Assembly: GCF_022815605.1 (NCBI RefSeq)
Contig: NZ_JALGRP010000009.1
Span: forward strand, 1-64,000
Origin: Microbacterium sp. VKM Ac-2923
GTDB taxonomy: Bacteria > Actinomycetota > Actinomycetes > Actinomycetales > Microbacteriaceae
Length of the DNA: 64,000 nt
Reading direction: 5' to 3'
Shown here: one piece after another, positions 1 through 9,156 of the stretch
Layout of the letters: each line of letters starts with the position of its first letter
Numbering within the stretch: the stretch's first letter is position 1
Made by a program: the position numbers and the translations under genes
Notes under the pieces: generated by a model
Databases searched by the model: none
What the model saw: only the letters and a program-made list of their open reading frames with translations
What the model was told of the DNA's origin: nothing

Positions 1-614
1 TTGATGCCGAGCTGCTCGGCGGCGCGTTCGCCGAGGAGTGCGACGCGGTCGGCGCGGGTGTCGTGGCCGTTGTCGAAGCTTCGCCCGGTGGTGATGGATG
101 CGCCGATGGTGTCGAGGATCTCGGCTGACGCGGCATACAGGCGTGGGGGTGCGGCGGCGACGGCGGCGGGGTCGTTGACCGGTACGGCGCGGATGGATGC
201 GTTCTCGCGGGTGACCTCGCCGATGAGGGCGGCGGCTTCCACCCCGGCGAGGCGCTCCATGCGCGCGGTGGTATCCCAGGGCAGTGTCGCGGTTGCGACC
301 GAGGTGCCGTCTCGGGTCTCCGCTTTCGCGGGGGTCACGGTCAGCTGGGTGGCGGCTGCGGCGTCGAACTGGCGGGCGATCTGGCTTGCCGCGGTGTGTG
401 CGAGCCCGATGGTGGCGACAAGTGCGGCGATTCCGAGCACCGTCCCCGCGAGGGTCATGATGAGCCGCCCCGGTCGGGCGCCGATGTCGGCGGTCGCCTC
501 GGCGAGGAGGTCGGAGAAACGGAACCGGTCCGCTGCGGGGACGGGAGCAAGGTCGGTCCCGGCGGGGTGCGGAGTGCTGTGCGAGTGGCGGCGTCGAAGG
601 ATGCGTCGAATCAT
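1..614 (-). CDS. MacB/FtsX-like ABC transporter permease, 3' end cut by window
   Basis: About 204 N-terminal residues are visible, running off the left edge. After a basic, cytoplasmic-looking start of about 50 residues there is one hydrophobic segment (about residues 52-73), then a soluble extracytoplasmic stretch. This is the layout of the MacB periplasmic core domain that follows the first membrane helix in MacB/FtsX-type permeases. The ATG start overlaps the stop of the upstream ATPase gene by 4 nt (ATGA), so the two are probably translationally coupled. With the adaptor and lipoprotein upstream it would form an efflux or lipoprotein-handling transporter; the substrate is unknown. The family call rests on topology and neighbours, because the conserved C-terminal helices lie outside the window. 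Confidence 0.8.
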   Translation of the reverse strand, partial: MIRRILRRRHSHSTPHPAGTDLAPVPAADRFRFSDLLAEATADIGARPGRLIMTLAGTVLGIAALVATIGLAHTAASQIARQFDAAAATQLTVTPAKAETRDGTSVATATLPWDTTARMERLAGVEAAALIGEVTRENASIRAVPVNDPAAVAAAPPRLYAASAEILDTIGASITTGRSFDNGHDTRADRVALLGERAAEQLGI

Positions 615-1291
615 GCGGGGGTGAGTTCGGTCAGGCGCCCCTCGGCGATGCGGACCGTGCGCCGTGCCCGTTCGGCGACACCCAGGTCGTGGGTGATGAG
701 CACCAGGGTCAGGCCGTCGGCGTTGAGCTCTTCGAACAGGGTCATGATCTCCCCGGTTGTCGTCTGGTCGAGGTTGCCGGTGGGTTCGTCTGCGAGGAGG
801 ACGCTAGGGCGGGTGACGATGGCGCGGGCGATCGCGACGCGCTGACGTTCGCCACCGGAGAGGAGGTTGGGCCGGAAGGTGACGCGATGGGAAAGCCCGA
901 CCCGTTCCAGTGCGGCGCGGGCGCGGGGTTCCCGCTCCTCCCGGGGTGCGCCGCTGTACAGCATGGGCAGCATCACGTTCTCCAGGACGGACCGGCGCGG
1001 GAGGAGGTGAAAGGACTGGAACACGAAGCCGAGTCGGCGTGCGCGGACGGCGGCGCGTGCGTTCTCGTCGAGGTGGCCGGTGAGGGTGCCGGCGAGTTCG
1101 TACTCGCCCACGGTCGGCCGGTCGAGGAGGCCCAGGATGTTCAACATGGTGGATTTGCCGGACCCGCTGGGGCCGACGATGGAGATGTACTCACCGGCCT
1201 GGACGGTCAGGTTGACGCCCTTGAGGGCTTGTACCTCCGGCGGGCCGGGGAAAGAGCGGGTGATGTCGCGCAACTCGAGGAGGGCGCTCAT
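611..1291 (-). CDS. ABC transporter ATP-binding protein, MacB/LolD type
   Basis: A 226-residue ABC ATPase. Walker A GPSGSGKST is at residues 40-48, the Q-loop glutamine at 92, the signature LSGGE at 144-148, Walker B ending in ADEP at 167-170, and the switch histidine at 201. Length and motif spacing match the LolD/MacB/FtsE class that pairs with FtsX-type permeases. It overlaps the adaptor gene upstream and the permease gene downstream by 4 nt each (ATGA), giving a single adaptor-ATPase-permease unit. It would power the membrane complex from the cytoplasmic side; the substrate cannot be read from the sequence. Confidence 0.93.
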   Translation of the reverse strand: MSALLELRDITRSFPGPPEVQALKGVNLTVQAGEYISIVGPSGSGKSTMLNILGLLDRPTVGEYELAGTLTGHLDENARAAVRARRLGFVFQSFHLLPRRSVLENVMLPMLYSGAPREEREPRARAALERVGLSHRVTFRPNLLSGGERQRVAIARAIVTRPSVLLADEPTGNLDQTTTGEIMTLFEELNADGLTLVLITHDLGVAERARRTVRIAEGRLTELTPA

Positions 1292-2862
1292 CGACCCACC
1301 ACGACCAGCTCACCTTCGCGGAGCTCCCCCTCGGTGGGGGTGATCTCCACCGCACCGTCCGCCGCGAGCCCCGTGGTGACGGTGACCAACCGGGTCTTGG
1401 CGCGATCCCCCTCACGCGGATCGGACTCGACGACTTCGACGCGGGATTCTCCTCCTGGGCCGGCCGTCAGGGCCGCCAGCGGCACATTCAGCACCTCGCC
1501 CGCGGTCGCGCCCACCGGGATCGCCACTCGCACATTGGTCCCCTGGAGCTGCTGAACCTGCTCGGCCGTCATCGGCGCCGGTGTCAGCCGCACCGTCCAT
1601 CGGGCGGCGTCGTCTGCGCCGGCCTCGACAGCGGTGATGGTCGCTGCATGAGTGGCGCCGTCGGCGAGCTCGAAGCTTGCCGCTTCTCCGACGGTGAGGA
1701 GTTCGGCGTCCGCACGGGCAGCCGATCCTGTCAGCGCCATCGTCGCGCCCGACACCGTCATCGCAGGGTTCTCCAGCACCGCACCGCGGCGCGCGGTGAC
1801 GGCGTCGACCCGGCGGGGGAGCTCCGTGAGGTACAGCACCTCACCGGCAGGGAGGAACGGCAACGCCGCCTCCCGCGCGTCATCCAGGTCGGCCTGTGCC
1901 TGCGTCAGCGCGGCATTCGCCGATTCGACGGCGCTGCGCTGTGCAGTGGTATCCCCGGGCCGGTCCAGCTGCCGGCGGCGCAACTCCGCGAGCCCGAGCG
2001 CGTCTTCGAGATTCCCGATGCTGACGGTGTCGTCGGGGGTGCGTGCTCGGACAGCGTCCAGTTCGCGGCGTGCGGCGGATACGGCGTTGTCGGCCTCGCG
2101 TTTCTGCACCTCATCGGCCCCCGATTTCGCCGTCGACAGTTCCGCCTGGGCCGTGCGCAGGGCCTGCTCGGCCGATCGGAGGGCTTGTTCGGCTCCGGAG
2201 ACGGCTTGTCCGGCGCCGTCTTCAGCGGCCGGGGCGGGATATCCCGCCTGCGCGTAGAGCGCGGGGATGGACTGGGCGGCCTGCGCATCGAAGACGTTGT
2301 TCGCGGGGTCTCCGGCATCCAACCCCACCTCCCGCATCGCTTGCTTGAACTGGGCCACGTCCGGGCCCGAGACCCCCACCCGAAGCGACCGGTACGCCGG
2401 GAGCTCACCCGGGAGGACGATCACCGGGCGTCCCGCCAGCTCCAACGCGATGGACAGGGGCTTCAGCTCTGAACCCACAGCGGGAACCTGCCCGGTGACC
2501 ACCGCGGGACCGGACAGGGCGGAGGTGTCGATCTCCACCTCGACCGGGTCGGCGAATCCCACTTCGCCGCGGATCGTGACGTCGTTGCTGAGTTGACCGA
2601 ACCCCACCGGAACCGTCACCAGCCCCGCCTCCGGCGGTGCGGCACCCGCCGCGGCATCCGCCGGCGAGATGACGAACCGACCCACGAGGAGACCTGCCAC
2701 CATCGCCACGACCGCCGCAGCAGCCACGATCCACAGCGTCCGGTTCCGACGGAACACCGATGGCCACGCCGCCGCGATTCGCCGCCAACGGCTTCGTCGC
2801 GGGGCCCGGGGCTCGGATGGGGCGTCTTCGGTCGGGGTGTCGGGGAACAGGTCGTTGGTCAC
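1288..2862 (-). CDS. HlyD/MacA-like adaptor with peptidoglycan-binding domain
   Basis: A 524-residue protein from a GTG start that overlaps the upstream lipoprotein stop by 4 nt (GTGA); this overlap is why the shorter start is preferred over an in-frame ATG further upstream. After a basic N-terminus there is one membrane helix (about 43-66), a beta-rich region, a peptidoglycan_binding_1-like segment (about 160-208), an Ala/Gln/Glu-rich stretch likely to be a coiled coil (about 225-330), then beta-rich adaptor and C-terminal barrel regions. This is the usual form of actinobacterial MacA-like partners of MacB transporters. It probably links the inner transporter to the cell wall. Confidence 0.82.
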   Translation of the reverse strand: MTNDLFPDTPTEDAPSEPRAPRRSRWRRIAAAWPSVFRRNRTLWIVAAAAVVAMVAGLLVGRFVISPADAAAGAAPPEAGLVTVPVGFGQLSNDVTIRGEVGFADPVEVEIDTSALSGPAVVTGQVPAVGSELKPLSIALELAGRPVIVLPGELPAYRSLRVGVSGPDVAQFKQAMREVGLDAGDPANNVFDAQAAQSIPALYAQAGYPAPAAEDGAGQAVSGAEQALRSAEQALRTAQAELSTAKSGADEVQKREADNAVSAARRELDAVRARTPDDTVSIGNLEDALGLAELRRRQLDRPGDTTAQRSAVESANAALTQAQADLDDAREAALPFLPAGEVLYLTELPRRVDAVTARRGAVLENPAMTVSGATMALTGSAARADAELLTVGEAASFELADGATHAATITAVEAGADDAARWTVRLTPAPMTAEQVQQLQGTNVRVAIPVGATAGEVLNVPLAALTAGPGGESRVEVVESDPREGDRAKTRLVTVTTGLAADGAVEITPTEGELREGELVVVGR

Positions 2863-3860
2863 GAACGAGCCTGCTCGGCCGCAGCCTTGAGCGCTTCCAG
2901 CTCGCTCTTGTGGTCGGCGACGAACTTCTCCTCGGCCGCGAACTGCGCCTCCTGGCGTCGATCGAGGTAGTTCACCTTCTCGCGGCACTCGAGGTCGACC
3001 AGCGCCAACGCGATCTCCTGCTCGCCCAGCTCCTTCACCTCCGGGGAGTTCGGCGACACCCCCTCGGTACCCGAGGCGTTCTCCCAGAACGCGTTGTATT
3101 TCTCACTGATGGAGTTCGACGCGTCGCTCTGCGTGGTGAAACCCGGCTGCCCCGCCTCATCCATGCAGGCCACCCACTCCGAGTCGACCGCCGCGAACTC
3201 CGGACCCGTGCCCATGTCCATCCAGAACGCGTTCAACGAGTCGCTGAGGGTCTTGAATTCCTCGCCCTGCAGAGGATCCGCACCGGCGGTTTCATGCTGT
3301 GCGGCACCCGAACATCCCGCGGTCGTCCAGTCGTATTCGTACGTCCCGCCGTCCCCGGTCTCGTCGTTCATGGCCTGCAGTTCCTCCTCGGTGGGCTGCG
3401 GTCCATACAGTGCCTCGTAGAACGCTGCCTGCTCCGACGGGGACAGACTCTCCACGTACGCCGCGTTCGGGTCGGGCGATGACTGCTCCGGCTCGACAGG
3501 CGTGTCACGCCCGGGATAGTTGATGATGCCGTACCCGTACTGCGATACCCATTCGCGATCCTCCGGCTGCCACTCCTCGCCCGACGACGACATGACAGAG
3601 CCCGACACGATGTTCGGGACATACTCGAAGCCCTGCTCGGTCATGCACGCCGCGACGAGGTCCTCGCTCTTCTTGTTCTGCTCCTCGAACCGCTTCTGCT
3701 GCTCCTCTTCGCTGAGGTCCCCTCCGTACAGGGCGTTCATGTACGACGTCAACGGTGAGACCGGAGACTCCTCCGGGCTCGGGGCGCCCGAGCAGCCCGC
3801 CAGGAGAACGAGAAGGCCACCGAGGGTAGCAACGGGAAACAAACGGCGATCAAAAGACAT
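2859..3860 (-). CDS. putative lipoprotein of unknown function
   Basis: A 333-residue protein with a lipoprotein signal: a short basic start, a hydrophobic core and the lipobox LLAGC, with Cys23 as the predicted lipidation site. The mature part is acidic and rich in Glu, Gln, Tyr and Trp, with several cysteines (for example in VAACM and WVACM contexts) and a helical, Glu/Lys-rich C-terminus. I do not recognise a family. It is the first gene of the operon that continues into the HlyD-like adaptor (4-nt overlap), so it may be a substrate-sensing or accessory component of the exporter. A GAAGGA ribosome-binding site precedes the ATG. Confidence 0.75.
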   Translation of the reverse strand: MSFDRRLFPVATLGGLLVLLAGCSGAPSPEESPVSPLTSYMNALYGGDLSEEEQQKRFEEQNKKSEDLVAACMTEQGFEYVPNIVSGSVMSSSGEEWQPEDREWVSQYGYGIINYPGRDTPVEPEQSSPDPNAAYVESLSPSEQAAFYEALYGPQPTEEELQAMNDETGDGGTYEYDWTTAGCSGAAQHETAGADPLQGEEFKTLSDSLNAFWMDMGTGPEFAAVDSEWVACMDEAGQPGFTTQSDASNSISEKYNAFWENASGTEGVSPNSPEVKELGEQEIALALVDLECREKVNYLDRRQEAQFAAEEKFVADHKSELEALKAAAEQARS

Positions 3861-4806
3861 GGTCGTCCTTCATGAAGCGATCCTCGAACGAGGCGGTCGG
3901 CATGACTGTAGTTGGTTCGTCATTATGCGGCATCCACCTGAAGGATGACTTCTGCATGACCTCGGTCAATCAAACCGACCTGCCACGGATAGGCGTCTAT
4001 AGATACCGAAACGATTCGATCGTCGCCGCTCCGCCAGTGACGCGTCGAGGCTGCGGGACTTCGAGAACGGCGGAGGAAATTTGGCCTCTCTCTGTAAGGT
4101 TTCTCCGATTCGAGACACCGCGAGCGTCGCCGGAGGTGCGCATGCTCGTCCGCCAAAGGGGGCCAGGCGTGCCGGTCGGCACAGAGCGGGATTTGCGGCT
4201 CGGGGGAAATGCTTCCGTTGATTACCGGAGAAGATCACGGAGAGAAAGACGCGATGATCGCGCCACACCTCCGGCTGTGAAGATGTCGGGCGCAAGATCG
4301 ACGTCGTCTTGCGGCACGACCCATGATTTCTCGTGTTGTCGGATGTGTTCATGAATTGACCCGCGGAATTCTCGCGGCCATCACTATCCGGTGCCTTGAG
4401 AACGCAGGCGGATAATATCCAGTGGCCGCCGGAAGGGAAAGCAGTACGGCATGTCGGTATGGATCGAGCGTACGGAGGATCCGCCGTTGCGCGGTGCGGA
4501 GCCTCAGTTCTGGACAGTGCACTATTGTGCTCAGGGTTTCTCCATCGAGGCCACCGTGGCACTAATCGGGAAAGGCATCAGCGGCTCATGCGAGACGATG
4601 ATCGCGGACGTGATCGCGATGCATGCATGGGATATGCAGACAGCGGGTCATCTCGAGGGCGTGGCAGAAGCAAAGACCGCTTCGCTCTCGCTCGTGGACA
4701 ATGACTTTCTTCCCGATTTCTCGACGGGCTCACGGTACATTCCCGTCGTCGCACGGAACGCTTTCGGCGGGGAGCGCCCGCGTCAACGTCCGCGCGGATC
4801 GCGGTG
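3861..4806. other. long intergenic stretch, less GC-rich, no convincing gene
   Basis: This 946-bp gap between the lipoprotein gene and the LacI gene is visibly less GC-rich than its surroundings and lacks the codon pattern of the neighbouring genes. A rightward open frame starts at ATG 4451 after a GGAAGGGAAA ribosome-binding-like stretch. Its first 100 or so residues look protein-like, but it then runs antisense into the LacI gene and ends at 5098, so it is either a truncated foreign gene or chance. I recognise no family in it. The leftward open frame 3966-4562 also looks non-coding. Confidence 0.4.
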
Positions 4807-5886
4807 TCAGTCGGCTGTCGTGCCCGGGCGCACGGTGCTCGCGCGGACGGTCAGATGCGGGGTCGGCGCCTGGATCGAGACCGGGCGCTGTCCTCCCGTC
4901 GCGACCGTGGTGATGAGCTCTTTCGCGACCAGTGCGCCGAGGGCGAAGGTGTCGCGGGTCAGGCTCGTCAGGGCGGGATGCGTGAGCCGCGTCAGGACGG
5001 AGTCGTCGAAGGAGGCGATCGAGACGTCCTGGGGGACCGCGATGCCCAGCTCGTTCGCCACCGCGAGGCCGGCCACCGCCATCACGTCGCTGTCGTAGAT
5101 CACCGCCGTGGGACGGTTCCTGGAAGTCAAGAGGCGGCGCGTCGCCGACGCACCCTGCTCATCCGAGAAGTCGGTGGCGATCGAGGTCACCTCCAGCCCG
5201 TGCTCGTCGGCCAGGTCGGCGACGGCTTTCGACCGGCGGCGGCTGTGCTCGAAGGCGGCGGTGCCCCCCACATAGCCGACCGCGCGATGCCCGAGGTCGA
5301 CCAGGTGCGACAGCATGGCACGCATTGCGCCGTAGTCGTCGGCCCAAACGCTGGTCACCGGCCACGCTTCACCCGCGCCGCCGACGGCCACCGCGGGGAT
5401 GCCGAGACGCTCGACGACCTCGGGGCGGGGGTCGTTCTCGACCAGATCGAGCAGCACCGTGCCGCCGACCCGGTTCTCGGCGGCCCACCGCCGATAGGTC
5501 GCGATCTCCGCGTCCGTGTCCTCGACGATCAGCAGCTGAAGGGCGATCGCGTCCTGGGACAGGCGGGACTGCAGCCCGGACAGCAACTGGGCGAAGAAGG
5601 GTTCGACGCCGAGCGTGCGAGCGGGTCGGGCGATCACGAGCCCCGCCACGTCACTCGTCGCACCCTTGAGCGCCCGCGCCGCCCGGTGGGGCCGCCAGTT
5701 GTACTCGTCGGCGACGGCGACGATGCGCGCTCGCGTCGCCTCGCTGACCCCGGGTCGTCCGTTGAGGGCCAGCGACACGGCCGACACGGAAACCCCGGAG
5801 AGGCGGGCGATGTCCGAACTCGTCAGTCGCACCTCGTGGCGCGGCGGTGTCGGCGACGCAGCGGTGCGTGGGGCCGGCTCACTCAC
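4807..5886 (-). CDS. LacI-family transcriptional regulator of the glycan operon
   Basis: A 359-residue regulator with an N-terminal LacI helix-turn-helix (about residues 21-44: TSSDIARLSGVSVSAVSLAL) followed by a hinge and a periplasmic-binding-protein-like sensor domain. The GTG start follows a GAGGAG ribosome-binding site. It is divergent from the GH38-led operon, and two copies of an imperfectly palindromic 15-mer lie in the intergenic region. It is therefore the likely local repressor of the glycan-utilisation genes. The inducer is presumably a mannose-containing oligosaccharide, which is inference. Confidence 0.92.
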   Translation of the reverse strand: MSEPAPRTAASPTPPRHEVRLTSSDIARLSGVSVSAVSLALNGRPGVSEATRARIVAVADEYNWRPHRAARALKGATSDVAGLVIARPARTLGVEPFFAQLLSGLQSRLSQDAIALQLLIVEDTDAEIATYRRWAAENRVGGTVLLDLVENDPRPEVVERLGIPAVAVGGAGEAWPVTSVWADDYGAMRAMLSHLVDLGHRAVGYVGGTAAFEHSRRRSKAVADLADEHGLEVTSIATDFSDEQGASATRRLLTSRNRPTAVIYDSDVMAVAGLAVANELGIAVPQDVSIASFDDSVLTRLTHPALTSLTRDTFALGALVAKELITTVATGGQRPVSIQAPTPHLTVRASTVRPGTTAD

Positions 5887-5997
5887 GGTCGTTCTCCTCG
5901 GGCTCTTCGTCGAAACACTAGGCGGGATTCCGCCCTCCCGGTCGATCGCCCGCGGGGTGCGCGTCAGGAGGGGGGAAATTGTCCTTGCTCCAGAATA

Positions 5998-6036
5998 CTC
6001 AAACGTATTAGTGTGGGGCCGCTCAAACGTATTAGT
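5998..6036. promoter_or_regulatory. tandem candidate LacI operators
   Basis: The 15-mer CTCAAACGTATTAGT occurs twice, at 5998-6012 and 6022-6036, 24 bp apart. Each copy has a central CG with near-symmetric AAAC/GTAT flanks, as in LacI-family operators. The first copy also sits in a perfect AATAC-N6-GTATT inverted repeat. They lie 30-70 bp upstream of the GH38 start, where promoter and +1 should be, so binding would block the operon. Confidence 0.7.
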
Positions 6037-6065
6037 AGCGAGACCCTCAACGACGAAAGGTCAAG

Positions 6066-9000
6066 ATGCACGACCACCTCCGCACCACGCTCGAACGGCT
6101 CGTCCGCGTCCAGCGCGACCGGATCGAGACGCAGGTCCACCGGACCGTGGCCGAGGTCGATCTCTCCTCCTGGGAGGTCGGCGACGACGGAGAACCGGTG
6201 AGCCCGGCGCACGCCGTCGGTTTCGCCGCCGACGAAGGTCGCGCCGTCGCGCACTACGAGCCGTTCGAGGTCGGCCAGCCTTGGGGTCAGGCGTGGGTGA
6301 CGCGGTGGTTCCGCGTGGAGGGCGCCATCCCCGCCGGCGCGGGGGAGAGCGTCGAGCTGATCCTCGACCTCGGATGGTTCGACCACTCCGTCGGCGGTCA
6401 CTGCGAGGCGTTGATCTTCACCCCCGACGGCGTGCCGGTGAAGGGACTGCACCCGCGGCAGCGGTGGGTCCGGCTCCGCGGAGACGGAGCGCGGCCGGGA
6501 GTCGTGGACGCCGACGGACGTTTCCTGTTGTACATCGAGGCTGCGGCGAACCCGCTTCTGCTCGGCGTGCCGCCGTTCCTGGTCACGCCGCACGGCGAGA
6601 AGGGGGTCGAGGGCTTCGAGGAGTTCCGCGTCCGACAGGCCGCGGTCGCCTCGTTCCACTCCGAGGTGTACGAATTCAGCCGTGACCTCGACGTCGCCGG
6701 TGAGCTGGCGGCGACCGTTCGCTCGGAGGATCCCCGCCATTGGCGCTTGCTGCGCGGCATCGAGGAGGCGCTCGACGTCTACGACGAGCGCCGCCCGGAC
6801 GAGACCGCCCGGGAGGGCCGCCGCATCCTCGCCCCCCTGCTGGCGTCGCCCGCTCACGCCAGCGCCCACCGCGTCACCGCCGTCGGACACGCGCACATGG
6901 ACTCGGCCTGGCTGTGGCCTCTGCGAGAGACCGTCCGGAAACTCGCACGGACCGTCTCGAACGCGCTCGCGCTGCTCGACACCGATCCGGACGTCGTCTA
7001 CACGATGACCTCCGCCCAGCACTTCGCGTGGCTCGAGGAGCACTACCCGGCGCTCTTCGAGCGGGTACGGACCTACGTGGAGCAGGGACGCTTCATTCCC
7101 GTGGGAGGCATGTGGGTGGAGGTCGACGGCGTCATCCCCACGGGCGAGTCGTTCGTCCGTCAGATCGTGCACGGGAAGCGCTACTTCGCCGATCGGTTCG
7201 GGCTCGACAGTCGCGAGGTGTGGCTCCCCGACTCGTTCGGCTACAGCGGGGCCCTCCCCCAGCTGGCGCGGAGGTCGGGGTCCGATGTCTTCCTGACCCA
7301 GAAGATCTCGTGGAACGACACCACCGTCTTCCCTCACCACTCCTTCTGGTGGGAAGGCATCGACGGCACCCGCGTCTTCACGCACTTCCCACCCTCCGAC
7401 ACGTATGCCGCCTCCGTCACGGGGCAGGAGCTCGCGCACTCGGTCGCGAACTTCAAGGACAAGGCGATCGCGTCGCACTCGCTGCTCGCCTACGGCTACG
7501 GTGACGGCGGCGGGGGACCCACGCGGGAGATGGCGTCGCGCGTGCGCAGGTTCGCCGACATCGAGGGTGCTCCGCGGGTCGCTTCTCGCACTCCGGACGA
7601 GTTCTTCCGCGACGCCGCCGCGGAGCTCGCGGACGTGGCCCCGACCTCCGCGCCCGCTCCGGTCTGGGCGGGTGAGCTCTACCTCGAGCTCCACCGCGGG
7701 TCGCTCACCTCTCAGCAACGGATGAAGAGCGGCAACCGCCGCATGGAAGGGCTGCTGCGCGAGATCGAGGCCGCCTGGTCGGCGGCCGCGGTGCTGACGG
7801 GGGCGGAGTATCCCGCTGACGTCCTCGACGCGATCTGGAAGAACGTCCTGCTCCACCAGTTCCACGACATCCTCCCCGGCACCTCGATCGCGTGGGTGCA
7901 TCGGGAAGCGCGGGACTTCTACGAGGAGACGGAGCACACGCTCCTCGGTCTTCTCGCCGCCGCCGGCGACGCGCTGCGCGAGGCGGGAGCGACGACACCC
8001 CCGACGCTCATCGCGCCCGAGGCGACCCGCGTCCACGAGGGAACGGATGGCATCGTCCTCGACAACGGCGTGCTCACCGTGCGCTTCGACGCGGCCGGCC
8101 ACATCGTCTCGGTGCGGACGGCCGAGGGGCGGGAGTCGGTGGCCGACGGAGCCCTGCTCGGCCAGCTGATCCTCTTCCGGGACGAGCCGGTGCGCTGGGA
8201 CGCCTGGGACCTCGACCGACACGTGCTCCGCCATCCCCGCGCGATCACCGACACCCGCTCGATCGAGACCGTCGTGGATGGTGGCGACGTCGGAGTGCGC
8301 GTCATCCGGGTGTTCGGCGACTCGCGCGCAACGCTCACGTCGTGGCTGCGCGCGGGCGGTTCCCGCGTAGAAACCGAAGCGGTCATCGACTGGCGCGAGC
8401 GCGAGCAGCTGCTGAAGGTGTCGCTGCCGCTGGCAGCCCGTGCCCGCACGGCGCGTTTCGAGACCCAGTACGGCAGCGTCGAGCGCCCGCTCCACACCAA
8501 CACCGCCGCCGACGAGGCGATGTTCGAGGCATCGCTCCAGCGCTACGTGCACGTCGCGGAGGGAACGACGGGCGACGCCGTTCTCTCGTCCGGGATCGCC
8601 GGCGCCGACGCACGGGTGGAGGCCGCCGGGACGACCGTGCGGCTGTCCCTTCTGCGCGGTGCGCGCTTCCCCGATCCGGATGCCGACATCGGCGTCCACA
8701 CGCTGTCATGGGCCATCGCGCCCGATGTCGACATCGCCGGGGCGGTCGACTCCGCGCGCCATTTCGCGACGCCGAGCGAAGCGGATGCGGGGATCCCCCG
8801 CCTCGCGACGCTCGACCTCGAGAGCGGCCACGCCGTCATCGACTGGGTGAAGCTCGCCGAGGACCGTTCGGGCGATGTCATCGTCCGGGCCTACGAGACG
8901 AGCGGCGCCCGCGCCCGCGCGCGACTCGAGGTGCACCCTTCGCTCCGCGATCGGCTGATCTCCGAGGTCGATCTGCTCGAGCGTCCTGCGCCTGTCGACG

Positions 9001-9134
9001 GTCCCCGTCACGCTCTGCGCCACGGACCGTCGCAGACGGCCTCCGACGCGTTCCTCGATCTCGGTCCCTATCAGGTTGCCACCGTGCGCCTCCGTCCTTC
9101 TCTCCCCGCAACACCTCACAGCACCACCACGTGA
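6066..9134 (+). CDS. alpha-mannosidase, glycoside hydrolase family 38
   Basis: A 1022-residue GH38 enzyme that would remove alpha-linked mannose from oligosaccharides. Visible family marks are the zinc-binding GHAHMDSAWLWPLRET (about 275-290), the nucleophile in WLPDSFGY (Asp389), QKISWN, and HQFHDILPGTS ahead of the beta-sandwich C-terminal half. There is no signal peptide, so it is cytoplasmic and acts after import. The ATG follows GAAAGG. It is the first gene of the operon, 22 nt ahead of the sugar-binding lipoprotein. A paralog of nearly the same length is present at 42482-45556. Confidence 0.95.
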   Translation: MHDHLRTTLERLVRVQRDRIETQVHRTVAEVDLSSWEVGDDGEPVSPAHAVGFAADEGRAVAHYEPFEVGQPWGQAWVTRWFRVEGAIPAGAGESVELILDLGWFDHSVGGHCEALIFTPDGVPVKGLHPRQRWVRLRGDGARPGVVDADGRFLLYIEAAANPLLLGVPPFLVTPHGEKGVEGFEEFRVRQAAVASFHSEVYEFSRDLDVAGELAATVRSEDPRHWRLLRGIEEALDVYDERRPDETAREGRRILAPLLASPAHASAHRVTAVGHAHMDSAWLWPLRETVRKLARTVSNALALLDTDPDVVYTMTSAQHFAWLEEHYPALFERVRTYVEQGRFIPVGGMWVEVDGVIPTGESFVRQIVHGKRYFADRFGLDSREVWLPDSFGYSGALPQLARRSGSDVFLTQKISWNDTTVFPHHSFWWEGIDGTRVFTHFPPSDTYAASVTGQELAHSVANFKDKAIASHSLLAYGYGDGGGGPTREMASRVRRFADIEGAPRVASRTPDEFFRDAAAELADVAPTSAPAPVWAGELYLELHRGSLTSQQRMKSGNRRMEGLLREIEAAWSAAAVLTGAEYPADVLDAIWKNVLLHQFHDILPGTSIAWVHREARDFYEETEHTLLGLLAAAGDALREAGATTPPTLIAPEATRVHEGTDGIVLDNGVLTVRFDAAGHIVSVRTAEGRESVADGALLGQLILFRDEPVRWDAWDLDRHVLRHPRAITDTRSIETVVDGGDVGVRVIRVFGDSRATLTSWLRAGGSRVETEAVIDWREREQLLKVSLPLAARARTARFETQYGSVERPLHTNTAADEAMFEASLQRYVHVAEGTTGDAVLSSGIAGADARVEAAGTTVRLSLLRGARFPDPDADIGVHTLSWAIAPDVDIAGAVDSARHFATPSEADAGIPRLATLDLESGHAVIDWVKLAEDRSGDVIVRAYETSGARARARLEVHPSLRDRLISEVDLLERPAPVDGPRHALRHGPSQTASDAFLDLGPYQVATVRLRPSLPATPHSTTT

Positions 9135-9156
9135 CATTCGACGAAAGGAAACATCG

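Noticed and set aside
5964..8699. A 911-codon open frame on the minus strand across the first GH38 gene
   Set aside because: It is the antisense shadow of a clear GH38 coding sequence. High GC suppresses stop codons in all frames, and the translation is Arg/Gly/His-rich with no family resemblance.
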